A stretch of 64,000 bases of DNA from Mortierella alpina (Eukaryota; Mortierellomycota; Mortierellomycetes; Mortierellales; Mortierellaceae): the NCBI GenBank assembly GCA_029449245.1, contig JANATF010000001.1, forward strand, positions 2,542,001 through 2,606,000. Direction: 5' to 3'. This document shows, piece by piece, positions 47,069 through 58,701 of this stretch. Made by a program: the position numbers and the translations under genes. A model generated the notes under the pieces. It did not search any database, was not told the DNA's origin, and saw only the letters and a list, made by a program, of their open reading frames with translations. The stretch's first letter is position 1. Each line of letters begins with the position of its first letter.

Positions 47069-47167
47069 TAATTGACAACCCTCGCTAATTGATAGAGGTT
47101 ATAATTGACCAACCCTTTCTAATTGACAGATTTTTCTAATTGACGGACCCAACCCTCTCTAATTGAC
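47069..47167. repeat. Array of TAATTGA motifs, about 17 bp apart
   Basis: TAATTGA occurs at 47069, 47086, 47102, 47120, 47137 and 47160, five of the six followed by C. Spacings are 17, 16, 18, 17 and 23 bp. Parts of the spacer repeat as CAACCCTCTC or CCAACCCT. The array ends 50 bp before the tRNA gene. Confidence 0.8.
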
Positions 47168-47216
47168 CGAAGAGTTCACGGTACCATTATGTTTCAAACT
47201 GGTCTATATTTTAGAT

Positions 47217-47287
47217 GCGTGGTTGGTTTAGTGGTATAATTACCGCCTGCCACGCGGTAGACCCGGGTTCGATTCCCGGACCACGCA
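47217..47287 (+). tRNA. tRNA-Gly (anticodon GCC)
   Basis: A full cloverleaf is visible without an intron. The acceptor arm pairs GCGTGGT with ACCACGC and is followed by discriminator A. The anticodon stem ACCGC/GCGGT closes a loop CTGCCAC with anticodon GCC. The B box reads GGTTCGATTCC in the TΨC arm, and the A box lies in TGGTTTAGTGG. The CCA end is not encoded, as expected for a nuclear tRNA. The first T run of four or more downstream is near 47378, about 90 nt away. Confidence 0.97.
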
Positions 47288-47834
47288 ACTCTTGAACTAT
47301 GATATCTATTCACCGCATCGAATTGAAGCATCCTGTACGCTTCGTGATCATTCGTCTGAATGAAAGTTGCGGATATGAGTTCTCTTTTTTTTTGCTAGAA
47401 AAAGCTTTTTTTCTCATCTCGGTCTTCGCGAACAGCTCCAGCGCGGCTGTCGATATGTCGAGCGTATTCTCTCTTTTGGTCATCATGACGATTGGGCTGG
47501 GACATCCTTCTGCAGCCAGATAGTTCTCCTCTCGGGCACCAGAACCAAAAGCCCGGCTAAAAATGTGATGTGAAACGAGAAAATACCTCTCTTTTGCCTC
47601 AGTGTCTTTTGACTCTTTGTCTCTTCCCACCATCATCCCTCCTCTTTGCCTTGCTCCTCTTTGCCTTGCTTTCATTTGCTCTTTGCCATCTCCAACACTC
47701 TTTCTCTCTTTCTCCTTTCTCTCTCTTGGCTGTTCTGAAGAAAGAGAATCCGCTTGTTCGCTAGCTCGACCTCGTCATCGAAGCGTACAGTGACCAATAC
47801 CACCCACACAACCAAACCAACCACGAGTCTTTTC

Positions 47835-50800
47835 ATGCCGCACGATTCAGCCTCGAGCGAGCCCTTACTGGGGCGCCAAACGAACCTCTCCAGCGACCAG
47901 GATGCCGCCACAAACACACGATTTGCCCTCTCCATCGATGATCTTGCCCCCCTGACAGACCCTACAAACCCCACGCTACCTCATCAAATGGGTGGCATTG
48001 AGAAGATCTGCAGTGCGCTCCAGGTGGATCCCACAATGGGCCTGCACACGGACGAGGCAGAAGATGCCTCTCTAGGCGAGTCGGATCATCCAAGGTTTGC
48101 GGTGCGGTCGGCAGCGTTTGGGCGAAATGTAAGCTTGTGCTACGTGGTTTGTGTCCTGCCATTTTGAGATAGTATCTGTTTAGGTGTATGTATGTATGAA
48201 TGTATGTTTGTTTGTTCGGACAAGGTCGATCTGGATCCCGCTCGCAAAAAGGAACTGTGCTCAAAGCAGGATCATTTCTCGGAAGAAGCGCAAGATGCTC
48301 AACTCGACTCTGCGATGTACGATTCACACCTCTCATACAAAAATTGCCCACCATAGGCTTTACCCGTAGCCCAGAGCCCGTCTTTCTTCTCGTTCGTCAA
48401 GAAGGCGTATGACGATCGGATTCTAAGTAAGTGAAAAGAATGAAAAAATCGATAAGGGGTCATAATGGCCACAGAGACTCTCTCGTGGGCAAGGTTCAGA
48501 ACAAAAGTGAAGGCGGCGGAAGTCTCGGGTTAATAATTTTGGTTCTGTTCTCCCTCTAATCGGACTCATCTATTTATGCCGGGCTTTCATAGTTCTGCTG
48601 AGCATTGCCGCGTTCGTGTCCCTGGGTGTGAGCGTCTATGAAGACTATGGCCCTCACCACGATCCACGAGAACCGCGCGTAGGTTGGGTAGAAGGAGTGG
48701 CGATTCTGGCAGCTGTGGCAGCCGTGGTTTTGACAGACGCCACGAATGATTATCAAAAGGAGCAACAGTTCCGCAAACTGAACGCAAAGAAGGATGACCG
48801 ATGCGTGCTGTTGCTACGCGACGGACGGGAGCAGGAGGTCAATGTCAAGGACGTTCAGGTGGGGGACATCATGCTTTTAGAACCCGGCGATCTGCTACCG
48901 GTGGATGGCATCATTCTTAGGAGCCACAATATAACCTGCGACGAGAGCTCTGCCACAGGGGAATCGGATACTATTAAGAAGCATCCAGACAGCAATTGCT
49001 ACATGATATCCGGCGCAAAAATATTGGATGGATCAGGAGCCATACTGGTCACGGCCGTGGGAACCCATTCATTCTTCGGCAGGACCATGATGGCCATGCG
49101 TCAAGATTCACCCGACGCGACACCTCTGCAGATCAAGCTGAACGTGCTTGCGGAGTCGATTGCGAAACTTGGGATGGCTGCCTCTGTTGCAATGCTGGTG
49201 ACTCTGGTCGTGAAATACTTTGTCCAGGCTTTGGTTTCAGAGGACCCCTTCCCTTCTGGAGCAGACATATTTTCAGATCTCGTCAGGATCGTCATTCAGG
49301 CCATTACCATCATTGTGGTGGCCGTTCCGGAGGGCTTGCCGATGGCTGTAACTCTAGCGTTGGCATATGCGACTACGCAGATGTTAAAGGACAACAATCT
49401 GGTCCGTGTGTTGTCTGCCTGTGAGACCATGGGCAATGCAACCACAGTGTGCTCCGACAAGACGGGTACATTGACCCAGAACAAGATGACAGTCGTCGAA
49501 GGTACACTATCACTCTTGCCCTTCAGCACTGTCGACGAAGCCAAAGGATGGAAGTCGAAGGCCCGCCCCGAGATTGCACAGATGGTCATTGAGAGTATCG
49601 CCGTCAACTCTTCTGCGTTTGAGGACAAGGACGAACAAGGCCACCTCCGCTTCATTGGGTCCACGACCGAATCAGCGTTGCTGAGCTTTATAGGATCCAT
49701 GGGTGCGTGCTACAGGACGATCCGTGCGGATGTCAAGGTGGTGAAGATGTACCCATTCAGCTCGCTAAGAAAGACCATGGCCTGCGTTGTCGAGTCGCCA
49801 CAAGGGAAGGAGCCCTACCGTCTCTATGTCAAGGGAGCCTCTGAGATTGTGATGCGTTCTTGTTCCCACTATGTTGACTCGGAGGGAGCTCTCAAGGTTC
49901 TGGATGACAATGCTCGCGCCAAGTTTGACCAGCTTATCAGTCGGTATGCCGACAAGACGCTCCGCACCATTGGCTTTGGCTACCGCGATGTTTCAAAGAA
50001 TGAGTTCAAAAAGTTCACAGAGGAGGAGCCACCCCATGCCAAGTTGATCTGCCTTGGCATTGTTGGAATACAGGATCCTTTACGTCCAGGGGTGGTGGAG
50101 AGTGTCCAAGCGTTTGCGAAAGCTGGGGTGGCGGTTCGAATGATCACTGGCGACAACATCCACACCGCCTGCGCCATCGCCAAAAGCGCCGGTATTTTGA
50201 TCAAGGGAGGGCTAGCCATGACTGGACCCGAATTCAGGGCACTTTCCAAGGAGCAGCAGACGCACGCAGTGAAGAGGCTGCAGGTACTCGCGCGTAGTAG
50301 TCCCACGGATAAGACGCTTGTTGTCCGCCGTTTACAGGAATTGGGCGAGATTGTCGCTGTCACTGGTGACGGTACCAACGACGGACCCGCGCTCAAGTTG
50401 GCGGATGTTGGCTTCTCTATGGGATTTGCAGGAACAGAGGTTGCCAAGGAAGCTTCTTCGATCGTGCTGATGGACGACAATTTTAGCAGCATTCTCAAGG
50501 CCCTGATGTGGGGGCGAGCGGTCAACGACTCTGTGCGAAAGTTCCTGCAGTTTCAGCTGACTGTCAACATCACCGCTGTCGTCCTCTCGTTTATCTCTGC
50601 TGTGGCTTCGGATGATAATCAATCAGTTCTGTCGGCTGTGCAGTTGCTTTGGGTCAACTTGATTATGGACACGCTGGCCGCTCTGGCCCTGGCCACGGAA
50701 CCTCCAAGTACTGAGGTCCTGAGGCGCTATCCTACAGCAAGTTCGGCACCCCTGATCAACTGCACCATGTGGAAGATGATTCTCGGCCAGGCTGTCTTTC

Positions 50801-51399
50801 AGATCAGTGTTAATCTGGCCCTTCTCAAATACGGCGCAGTGCTCTTTCATCTCCCGACGAGGGCGGATGGCTCGTTGACACCCAAAAACCTGTTGATACT
50901 TCGAACAATTATCTTCAACACCTTTGTCTTTCTTCAAGTATTCAACGAGCTCAACTGTCGCCGTATCGATGACTCCCTCAACATCTTCAAGAACCTGCTC
51001 AGGAACAAGATTTTTCTCATGGTCCAGGTGTTTGTTGTAGTGGGTCAATTCATCATTGTGCAGTATGGAGGTCGAGCCTTCAAGACGGTCCCTCTGACAC
51101 GGACGCAGTGGATCCTCACTGTCCTGATAGGCTCCCTGTCGCTGCCTGTAGGTCTGTGCTTGCGACTATTGTCGAGCACGATGATCTGCAAGGTCTCAGA
51201 GGAGCACCAGCCATTGGTGAGTTCGGCTCGCATGCGATGGGAGGGCGCTACCAAGCAAGTGCGGATGCAAGGACATTTTTTCAATGCCATCCGTAAGAAG
51301 AAGGCCTGTCGCAGCGATAGTCCTGAGAACACAGCCAACAGGTCTCTGTGGAAGAAGGCGTATGGTGCTGCTGAGACTAGTCTCGACTCTTCAGAGTAG
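47835..51399 (+). CDS. PMC1: Ca2+-transporting P-type ATPase, PMC1-like (P2B)
   Basis: Three exons, 47835-48128, 48357-48426 and 48593-51399, with introns of 228 and 166 bp, give 1,056 residues. The first junction gives FGRN-ALPVAQSPSFFSFVKKAYDDRIL, which matches the family and fixes the exon limits. Key motifs are the Ca2+-site segment PEGLPMAVTLALAYATTQML, the phosphorylation site CSDKTGTLTQNKMTVVEG with D410, GDNIHTACAIAKSAGI and TGDGTNDGPALKLADVGFSMG. The enzyme pumps Ca2+ out of the cytosol, in fungi mainly into the vacuole. The N-terminal tail is short (about 75 residues) and no calmodulin-binding site is evident by eye. ATG 47835 is chosen because the frame upstream starts only with a non-ATG codon. 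Confidence 0.95.
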
Positions 51400-52601
51400 A
51401 AAACAAAAATACAATTCTGAGACGTTCAAGGAGGCCATAGCAATCTATTTTGCTATCCGCGATTCACATAAACGAACAATAGCGAGCGCTTGCGGAATCT
51501 TTTCCCTTCTCTTTTTCTTTTTTTCTTTCTGCCTTGTCCGTTCCGTATTAGAGTTTTGTGGAGTGGTGTCAGTCCAAGACAGGGAGAGAAGGACAGTGAC
51601 GCGAAAGTAAACGGGAGCGTGTGTCGGAGGTCATGGTGGCGGTGGCGGTGAGGCAAATTAAAGTTTCGTGGAAAGCGAAGAACATTCATGCGAACATGAA
51701 CCGCGTCCCTCAGCGAGAAGCCCATCCAATGAGAGGGTCCGTTGTATTCAGCCACGGCGCTACAAGTCTACAAGTCCCCGACGGGAAGAACCACAGAGGA
51801 TGATGATGCATCACGCATTATTTTCTTTCTTTTCTTGCCTGCAGCATAGTCGAAGGAAAGCGCGCGATAAATATGTTCACCCACCCCTCGTGCCCAAAAA
51901 AGGGACGGAGAGGTTTGCAATGGTCCTTCTTCTTGGTCCGACTGGGCCTGATGGCATCCGAGTAACGGACGACGTGGGACCTTAAGCGCGATAGGCAACG
52001 GACTGGGCAATTGAGAAATATTCGGAAATTGGAGAGCGAGCAGGAGAGCACAACCATCACAGGGAGGCAAAGGTCAGGAGCATTTTTTTTTGTAACCCAA
52101 AATCAGGAAAATGGATGCATGCGTCAGTAAGCATCCAATTGTGGATTGTTCCCTATTCCTTGTGCTGCTCTTCTGCGCTGCTCTTAACCTCGAAGCGTAT
52201 GGTATGGTATGGTATGGCACAATGGGCATACCGAGTAATCATGCCTATCATCCTCTGGATGCGCACACGTCGGTCCTCCCTCGTCTCTCGAATGGTATAA
52301 AACTTGTACCGTGCCATCCTCTTTCTTTCTCTTTTTTTTTTCTCTGTTCCCCCACTTTCTCTTTTATCATCCGCCGCAGCTATAACTTCCTCCTTCTTTT
52401 GCATCCCTACACAAGTACAAAGCGCCCACCCTCATACCCTCATTTTACAAGCACAGCCATTTGTACAACTAATCACTCCCTTCGTCCTCCTCGTTTTTAC
52501 TCACGTATTCATCCCCCCCTCGACACCTTTAGTCATAAACAGGCACACCAGGCACTTTCTCCACTTCCTCCACTTTTCCCCACCACACACCGTTGCCCAC
52601 G
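51400..52601. other. Intergenic, upstream of the C2H2 gene
   Basis: This 1.2 kb includes the ATPase 3' UTR and the C2H2 gene promoter and leader. A TGGTATGGTATGG pentamer repeat sits at about 52200-52215, and the leader 52310-52600 is pyrimidine-rich. No other gene is seen. Confidence 0.5.
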
Positions 52602-53591
52602 ATGCAATCCCAAGGAAAGAACATCAGAAAGCTCACCCGTTCGCTGGAAGACTACAAAGCCGCACACAATACTCGACTTGATGCCTGCCCTTCAGAAATC
52701 AACACCCTCTACAACCCACAGTCTCTCAATGGCCCAGCAGACTGGTCGAGCGTAGACGGGCCATTGGATTTCGATATCCTTCTTCAGGTCTCGGACGAGC
52801 CAGAATCTGAGTTGATGGGGGCTCCCTGGGGTGCACCATTGTTGCTGCCTTCAATGTTGGCTCCACTGCAAGCACAAGAACAGCATTCGGTTTTTGGTTC
52901 AATGGCTTTTGCCCAAGATATGTCTGATTGCTGGGTCGCGACCTCATCTCAAAACTATCTTCCCAGTATGAGCATGGAGGACATCCAGCCGAGTCTCCCT
53001 CTGGTCCATCACAGCATCTACCCTTCCCCTACACTCTCACCTTCTTGGAATCCTTACTCAAGTTTCAACACCACCCACTCCCCTGCGCCCGTGCCACAGT
53101 TCTTTTCGAATCACCTCTCGGCCGTACCTGCCCATGGTAGCACCCCCTGCGCCGATCAGGTGTACAATTTTTTCGCACCCGCTAGTGCTAGTGTCACCAC
53201 CGATATCCCGCAGAACCACAGCTCCGCGGAAACTGCTGTCCCAAGGTCTCCCATCTCGCCTTGTCCGCCCACCAGACCACGATCTTCGTCCGCAGTCAAA
53301 AAGACGCCGAATCGGCCCAAGAAGGCCAATGGTAGTATCCACCGCTGCCAATATTGCCCAAAGACTTTTAGTCGGCCGTACAATCTTAGTTCGCACCTCA
53401 AGACGCACAGTGGGGTGAAGCCTTATGCGTGTAACTACGAGGGATGCAAGTCAGCGTTCCTTCGGCCGTATGATCTAGCTAGACATGAGCGGAATCATAA
53501 TGGTCAGAAGCCCTTTATCTGCAATGGTTGTAGTGAGCCATTCAAGAGACATGAGGGTCTAAAGCGCCATGAGAAGAGCTGCTGTCTTTGA
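52602..53591 (+). CDS. C2H2 zinc-finger transcription factor
   Basis: A single exon of 329 residues starts at ATG 52602; three codons upstream of it in frame use no ATG. Residues 1-245 are Ser/Pro-rich with acidic-hydrophobic patches (LDFDILLQVSDEPESE) that may activate transcription. A basic stretch (KKTPNRPKKANG) precedes three C-terminal fingers from residue 247. Finger 1 is HRCQYCPKTFSRPYNLSSHLKTH and finger 2 is YACNYEGCKSAFLRPYDLARHERNH, given here without gaps only as guides. Finger 3 (CNGCSEPFKRHEGLKRHEKSC) ends in Cys, making it C2HC. The SRPYNLSSH/LRPYDLARH pattern resembles fungal stress regulators of the Msn2/Com2 or Azf type. The target genes are unknown. Confidence 0.9.
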   Translation: MQSQGKNIRKLTRSLEDYKAAHNTRLDACPSEINTLYNPQSLNGPADWSSVDGPLDFDILLQVSDEPESELMGAPWGAPLLLPSMLAPLQAQEQHSVFGSMAFAQDMSDCWVATSSQNYLPSMSMEDIQPSLPLVHHSIYPSPTLSPSWNPYSSFNTTHSPAPVPQFFSNHLSAVPAHGSTPCADQVYNFFAPASASVTTDIPQNHSSAETAVPRSPISPCPPTRPRSSSAVKKTPNRPKKANGSIHRCQYCPKTFSRPYNLSSHLKTHSGVKPYACNYEGCKSAFLRPYDLARHERNHNGQKPFICNGCSEPFKRHEGLKRHEKSCCL

Positions 53592-54382
53592 ACAGGGGGG
53601 AGAAACGCGATCTTTCCTTTTTTTTTTTTTGGTTTGTTTGGTGGCCTTTTTCTTTGTCGGAGCAATGCCATGAGTAAATAGTGTTTTTGTGATTTCCTTC
53701 CTTTCCCACCACCCCCTTTGCCTGAATGCACTTTTGCTAAAAGTGTCCGCTGTGTTCTTGTTCTCCTACCCTATATACCAATACAGAATACCCTCTATGC
53801 CGAGTTGATAAGTCCTTCCTTTTCTGCAGTGCGTCACCTCTTTGTTTTTTTTTATCCTTCTTGCTTCCAGAAATGCAATAAAATATATGTATCTCAGTGG
53901 ATGGTCTATGCTTGTTTTTGAGAGCACTTGCCCTTTGAGCAAAGGAATTTTGACCTTGCAGGAAAAAGTGCACACCTGCTGCACCTGCGCCTTAAAAAAA
54001 CGGAAAGAAAAAAAAACAATACAAAAAAAGAGGCGACAGTGGTAACAGTTGCAGGGTTGGGACCGCCAAGCTTTTGACTAGAATGACTCGACCATGGCCG
54101 AGACCACCCCTTGCCGTTACCCGCATACTCTATGGCCTTCACCATCAACGGGCGTGTGCGCGCCTGGTTGAGGCAAACAAATAATTGCTTGAGGGGGGGT
54201 GTACCCGCCAAGGACCTGCCCTTCAGCTTCCCGTGGGACTGCTGAAAATGTTGTTTATTCCCTGTACTGCACACAACACCTTTGCCTGCCTCTGCGTTTG
54301 ACCTTGCCCGTTCGCTGATCACATTCCTTCAGCTCCCGACAACACATCGCTCACATTCACCTCCCCCCCAACCCCGCAGACC
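53592..54382. other. Intergenic between C2H2 gene and TIM54
   Basis: This 791 bp carries an AATAAA at 53877-53882 as a possible distal poly(A) signal for the zinc-finger gene, and the promoter of TIM54. No further gene or repeat is seen. Confidence 0.5.
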
Positions 54383-55664
54383 ATGAGCACTTCTATCTCC
54401 CAAAAGCTTCGGGCCAAGCTCCCTGGCCGCGGTTGGATGATCTTTTGGAGCATCGCCGGAACCATTGGAGGCTTGGTCACTCGGGATCACTACCTGACGG
54501 TGGACGCAAAGAAGCGGGTGGCCGACAAGGTCGATATCCTGGCCAAGCAGACCTGTGGCGTCCAGGACATGCCCCGCAAAGTTACCGTGTACATGACCGC
54601 ACCTCCTGGAGATGGAATTCACAAGACTCGTCATTACTTTAAGCAGTTTATCAAGGTAACAACCAGGAAAAGAGTCTGAAGTCAGGTTATGCCTTTTCGT
54701 CCTGTTTTTGCTTCCTGCTGATTCTTTGACCCATCTTCTATTGTTGAATCTCTAGCCCGTGTTCGATGCTGCTGCGGTGGACTACGAAGTCAGGGAGGGC
54801 TTGACCGAGGGACAGATCCAGTCGATGGTTGCTGCCGATGTGCGAAAGAAGCGTCAGATCGCCGCAGGAAAAGCTTCAGCGTTGACCGAGGAGGAACAGA
54901 ACGCACCTATTGTGCCTTTCAAGTCCATCTCGGACGGTGTTGTTGTCTTGGGAAGAATCGCTCTGGCCGAGGTCTTGCAGGGATACAACGATGGATGTCT
55001 TCAAAGTCTGGACGACCCAGAACCCGTGGCGGTCGTGGCCACGATCGAGGGCGAGAAGGAGGAGATTTCACTCAAGGACGAGGCGACCTCATTAACCAAG
55101 GAGGAAACAGGATCTGTAGAGACGACTGGCGATAATAATACGACACAGAAGGATCAGGAGGATCAGGAGGATCAGACTTCATCATCAACAGCAACAACAA
55201 CAACATCAACAACGCCAGCCTCAGAAACGAACACAATCGTGGAGACACCCAAGAAGGAAGCAGAGAAGGCTGTGGCTGTAGTGGCTGTCAAGATTCCTCA
55301 GGATGAATCGTACTTTTCAGTGCCGCCAACAGGATTGGAGCCCGTCGGATATATCCCCTTCAAGAACCTGACAGGATTCCGCAATTTCCACAAAAAGCTG
55401 TTTGCGCTCTTCAACTCTTATGACTGTGTCGAGTACGCTGGAGGATCGGTCATGAAGATTGCTTTCGCAGAGACCAAGGACATGGAGAGAGAGGATCTCG
55501 AGATTGGCAGGGATGAGGAGCCGCTATTCAAAAAGTACAGAGGACCCGTCGAGATTGATATCCTCGACAGAGTCAGGGAGCAGGTCAAGATCTATGTGAC
55601 CCCAGAGAACATCCCAGAGCGGAAGCAGATCGAGGAGCTGGAGGCTACCCACGAACAGAACTGA
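54383..55664 (+). CDS. TIM54: Mitochondrial import inner-membrane translocase subunit Tim54
   Basis: Two exons, 54383-54655 and 54756-55664, with a 100 bp intron (GTAACA...TCTAG), give 393 residues in frame. The N terminus has the single membrane segment WMIFWSIAGTIGGLVTRDHY at 18-37, and the Tim54 core follows: KVTVYMTAPPGDGIHKTRHY, KPVFDAAAVDYEV and EGLTEGQIQSMVAADVRKKR. The downstream half carries the conserved YIPFKNLTGFRNFHKKLFAL and AGGSVMKIAFAET. Tim54 is part of the TIM22 complex that inserts carrier proteins into the inner membrane. A low-complexity insertion at about 220-280 (Thr/Ser/Glu-rich) separates the halves and is longer than in yeast, although the whole protein is shorter than yeast Tim54 (478). 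Confidence 0.92.
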
Positions 55665-58177
55665 TTTATAGCCCTCTTTTCCACAAGTCTGACACCCCCC
55701 CCCCCCCCCATCGTTTAGAGTCAGCTTAAAACGTCATATAATTACACATCTTTCAAAATGCGAAGAGCTGTCTGCATCAATGATCTGTCGTCGGCCCAGC
55801 ATAGCCCGGATAGGCCTCTCGAGCACTATGGGCTACGGTATTCTCGTTCAGGAGGGCGATCGTACTTGCCGCATGTCCTGCGAGGATCTGGAGACAATTG
55901 CCCAGTACACTGGGATATTCTCAAAGTCCCTTTTTTTTGTTTTGAACTGATGGCAGAGATAATTAGCGAGTACATCCGGACACTCTCCACCTTCAAAGCC
56001 AGCAGGATAGCAACACCTGATTCTTGAACCAAGGCCGAGGCAAGTCGCTTCACGATGCTTCACGATGCTTTTGCTGCCCTTGCGCATTGTACTACAGTAC
56101 AAATCAGCGTCCAGCCGCCGGTACATGCTCTTACTGTCCGCAAGACCACCGAGCGCGTGCGTTGCGAGGACAGTCCCGATCGCTCAGCAGCTTCAATGAT
56201 ACTGCTATTAGTGGCCCGGTGCTTGACTTTCTAGATGGAGATAACTGTGTCTTGTAATAATGTCTTCGTGCCTCCTGGTAGGGCAAGTGCACCAACTGTC
56301 TCACCGCTGTAGAGTGCGAGACTTTGCAGGAGCTCTTTCGCCTGTTGCAGATACTATTGTCCTGGAGCCTCTCATTCAACCTTCTCTCTCTGCATCCACC
56401 ATATCTCTACATCCAAAATCAGCTGTGGTCTGGACTCCACGCTTCTCGTTCTATAGCTCAACGCTGCCTTTTAGACAGATAACGGTGGTTGTGGTTTTGG
56501 ATATGGAAAGTTGACCGCCATTGCTGGTGCTAACGTGTTTATGGTGCTTTCTTGACATGGCAGGATGGAGGACGCGCACGAGGGATTTGATGCACTTGAA
56601 TAGACGCGCTCGTTTTGACCCGCTATCGCGGTATAGTCGACGATATGCGACCGCAGTGACAAGTTAGTTCTTGTCAACTTATGCAACCTCCAAAAAAAAA
56701 AAAGCTCTACCTTCGGCCTTTTGCTTTTGCTTTTGCCTCTCACATCTTCTGTTTTTTGTGATCTGGATCAGCCTCGGAGCGCGATTTGATCCGTTGTGAA
56801 TTGTAGCCCCAAAACGAACACTGCTATTTTGACGACACTTTCGTTCCCCTAGGCTAAGAAGAGAAAGCCACGCTGCTTCTTATGATTCTCTCTGTATTTG
56901 ATGTTGATACTTTTGTCATGATTGGAAGGGGTAGGTGCAGTCTTTTGCATGGAAGAGTGCACAGTTTGCCTCTCCATTGTGATGATCGATTTATGCGTTT
57001 CCATTTCAAGGGGTTCGGCATAAGGCCCAAGCTACTCCACAGTGACGCACGAGGGTCGATGATGATGTGTTAGATAGTGTTGAGACAAAACTATGCCGCA
57101 AGATCCACATCGAGACGCATCCAGTGCGCGTTCTTGCACTGCACTGTTGAATGGGACATTGGACCTTATAAAGTTACAGGGAGTGTACCTTTGTGAGGTA
57201 TACAATCGGTACAAGAGAAGACAAACGTAAAAAATCAATTCGCTCGCCCAGCAGGATATATCCGGGATCAAGGCGCAGCCAACTTCTTATCAGGAGACCT
57301 CTCCCTCATCTTTCCGCGATTCTTTGCTTGTGACACCCTCCACACCACCGCATGACTATGGACACCCACTTTGACAAAGTGGGAGCAGCTCTGCCGCGCA
57401 TGAATATGTACTGTACCTGTACGGCAGCGGTTGCACGACAACACATCCTCCAATGCCCTATGGACCTGTTGAGATTCGTCCCGCATAACAATTGCTTCTT
57501 TGCTGAAGTGGGAAATGTCATGACAACGCACCTGACGAGCCGGACGATGTTCAATATTATTATCGTGCCTGAAAGTATGACGGTGGAGTGGAGTCTCCTG
57601 GTGCTGCAAGCCTGCACAATATTTGGCAATGTTTGTGTTCACTGTGCCAACGAGTCTAGCGCCTCTCAGGAGAGAGAGCGTCGTCATTGAACAGCACCGA
57701 AGCTGTGGGAGAACTTACATGTGAAAAAAAAATTGATTTATCTGTGCTAGTGAATTCTTTACCGCACCACAGCACCACCTTCTCTTGAACAATCGCAACA
57801 AGCTGCCGTCATCCATGGTCCCTCCAAGTCTGGACCTTTCCATCTCGCGCTTACAACGTCCATGTAGTGGAGCTCAATGGGCAAAAGCAACCCCGACGGC
57901 AGCAGTTGCCTATGGACGTGCATATGGGGGGCATGGGTTGTGGGCGTCGTGTGACCCTTTGACGGCTCTGTCAAACAATGTCTCAATGAATCGTTGTTTG
58001 ATGCGAACCTTAATTTCGTTATCTCTTCGGTCTCATGCGATCCGCCCGCTCTCCGGTTCCAGATAAATACTCTTCATCTCTTTTCTTCTTTCTCTTACAC
58101 CCAAGCACTATTCTCCTCACTCTTCACTCCAACCAAGTAAAAAAAACCCCCTCCGCTCCTCCTTTTCAAGCAAAATC
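55665..58177. other. Gene-poor region
   Basis: This 2.5 kb holds no convincing gene. It includes a 15-nt C run (55695-55709), a short duplication (TTCACGATGC twice near 56050), a 19-bp palindrome (57365-57383) and short ORFs without family features. An ORF of 112 codons at 57352-57690 (plus) and overlapping antisense ORFs are not supported by splice signals or similarity. Confidence 0.5.
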
Positions 58178-58432
58178 ATGTCTTCCATCCTCAACGCACT
58201 CCGCTCTGCCCCCACCTCCACCCGCTCTGCCTTCACGTCGATCAACATCGCCCCCGTGTCCTCCGCCAAGACTGCCTTCCACCCTGAGCACCACCCCATT
58301 GTCTTGCAGCAGTTGGTCCAGTCGCTGACCCCCGCCGCCGGTTCTACCGCTACCTCTGCTGCCGCCACAGCCGCTCGTGAGTCGATGGCTTCCACGGCCC
58401 ACAAGTCCGCATCGTCCTCTGCCCGTGCTTAA
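58178..58432 (+). CDS. Small putative protein, 84 residues, biased codons
   Basis: The ORF starts MSSILNALRSAPTSTRSAFT and ends at TAA 58430-58432. It has no recognised domain. The first 30 residues contain Arg, Ser, Thr and hydrophobics but no acidic residues, like a mitochondrial presequence. The rest is Ala/Ser/Thr-rich with a His-containing segment (AFHPEHHPIVLQQLVQ). Codons are strongly C-ending (GCC, ACC, TCC, ATC), as in the thiolase gene here, which points to a well-expressed real gene. A GATAAATA element lies 115 bp upstream, followed by a pyrimidine-rich leader, and an AATAAA lies at 58696. No intron is needed. Without similarity data, function is unknown. Confidence 0.6.
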   Translation: MSSILNALRSAPTSTRSAFTSINIAPVSSAKTAFHPEHHPIVLQQLVQSLTPAAGSTATSAAATAARESMASTAHKSASSSARA

Positions 58433-58695
58433 GCACACCTTTCAGTACCAAACCCGTCCCCGTTAGCTTTCGCGTTTGCGAACAGTCCTTATCCGAGTAT
58501 GGAGGTCTGCCGGTAGCTTTCCAAGAGAGGGAACCCTTGTCATCGTTATCTGGGACGAGGATGAGTTCATTGTCGCCTCTCCATTGTATCATATTCTATT
58601 TCGACTGGTTCGAACCTCCTTTCGCTTTTCTCCTCCTCACTCTTACCGCCTTTGCCTTTGGCGTGGCGCTGTATATCTGTATACCGAATGGCACA

Positions 58696-58701
58696 AATAA
58701 A
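58696..58701 (+). terminator. Poly(A) signal of the 84-codon gene
   Basis: AATAAA followed by an A run lies 264 bp after the stop codon. Confidence 0.4.

Larger units (their letters stand above)
46620..47834. other. Intergenic region with tRNA-Gly and a TAATTGA array
   Basis: This 1.2 kb lies between NSP1 and the Ca2+-ATPase gene. It holds an isolated TATATAAAA (46997-47005), the TAATTGA repeats, the tRNA and a pyrimidine-rich leader (47590-47740) for the ATPase. Confidence 0.6.

Noticed and set aside
57268-57690. Overlapping ORFs of 112 and 139 codons on opposite strands
   Set aside because: Neither has a family feature, a codon bias or neighbouring splice sites; chance ORFs are the simpler reading.
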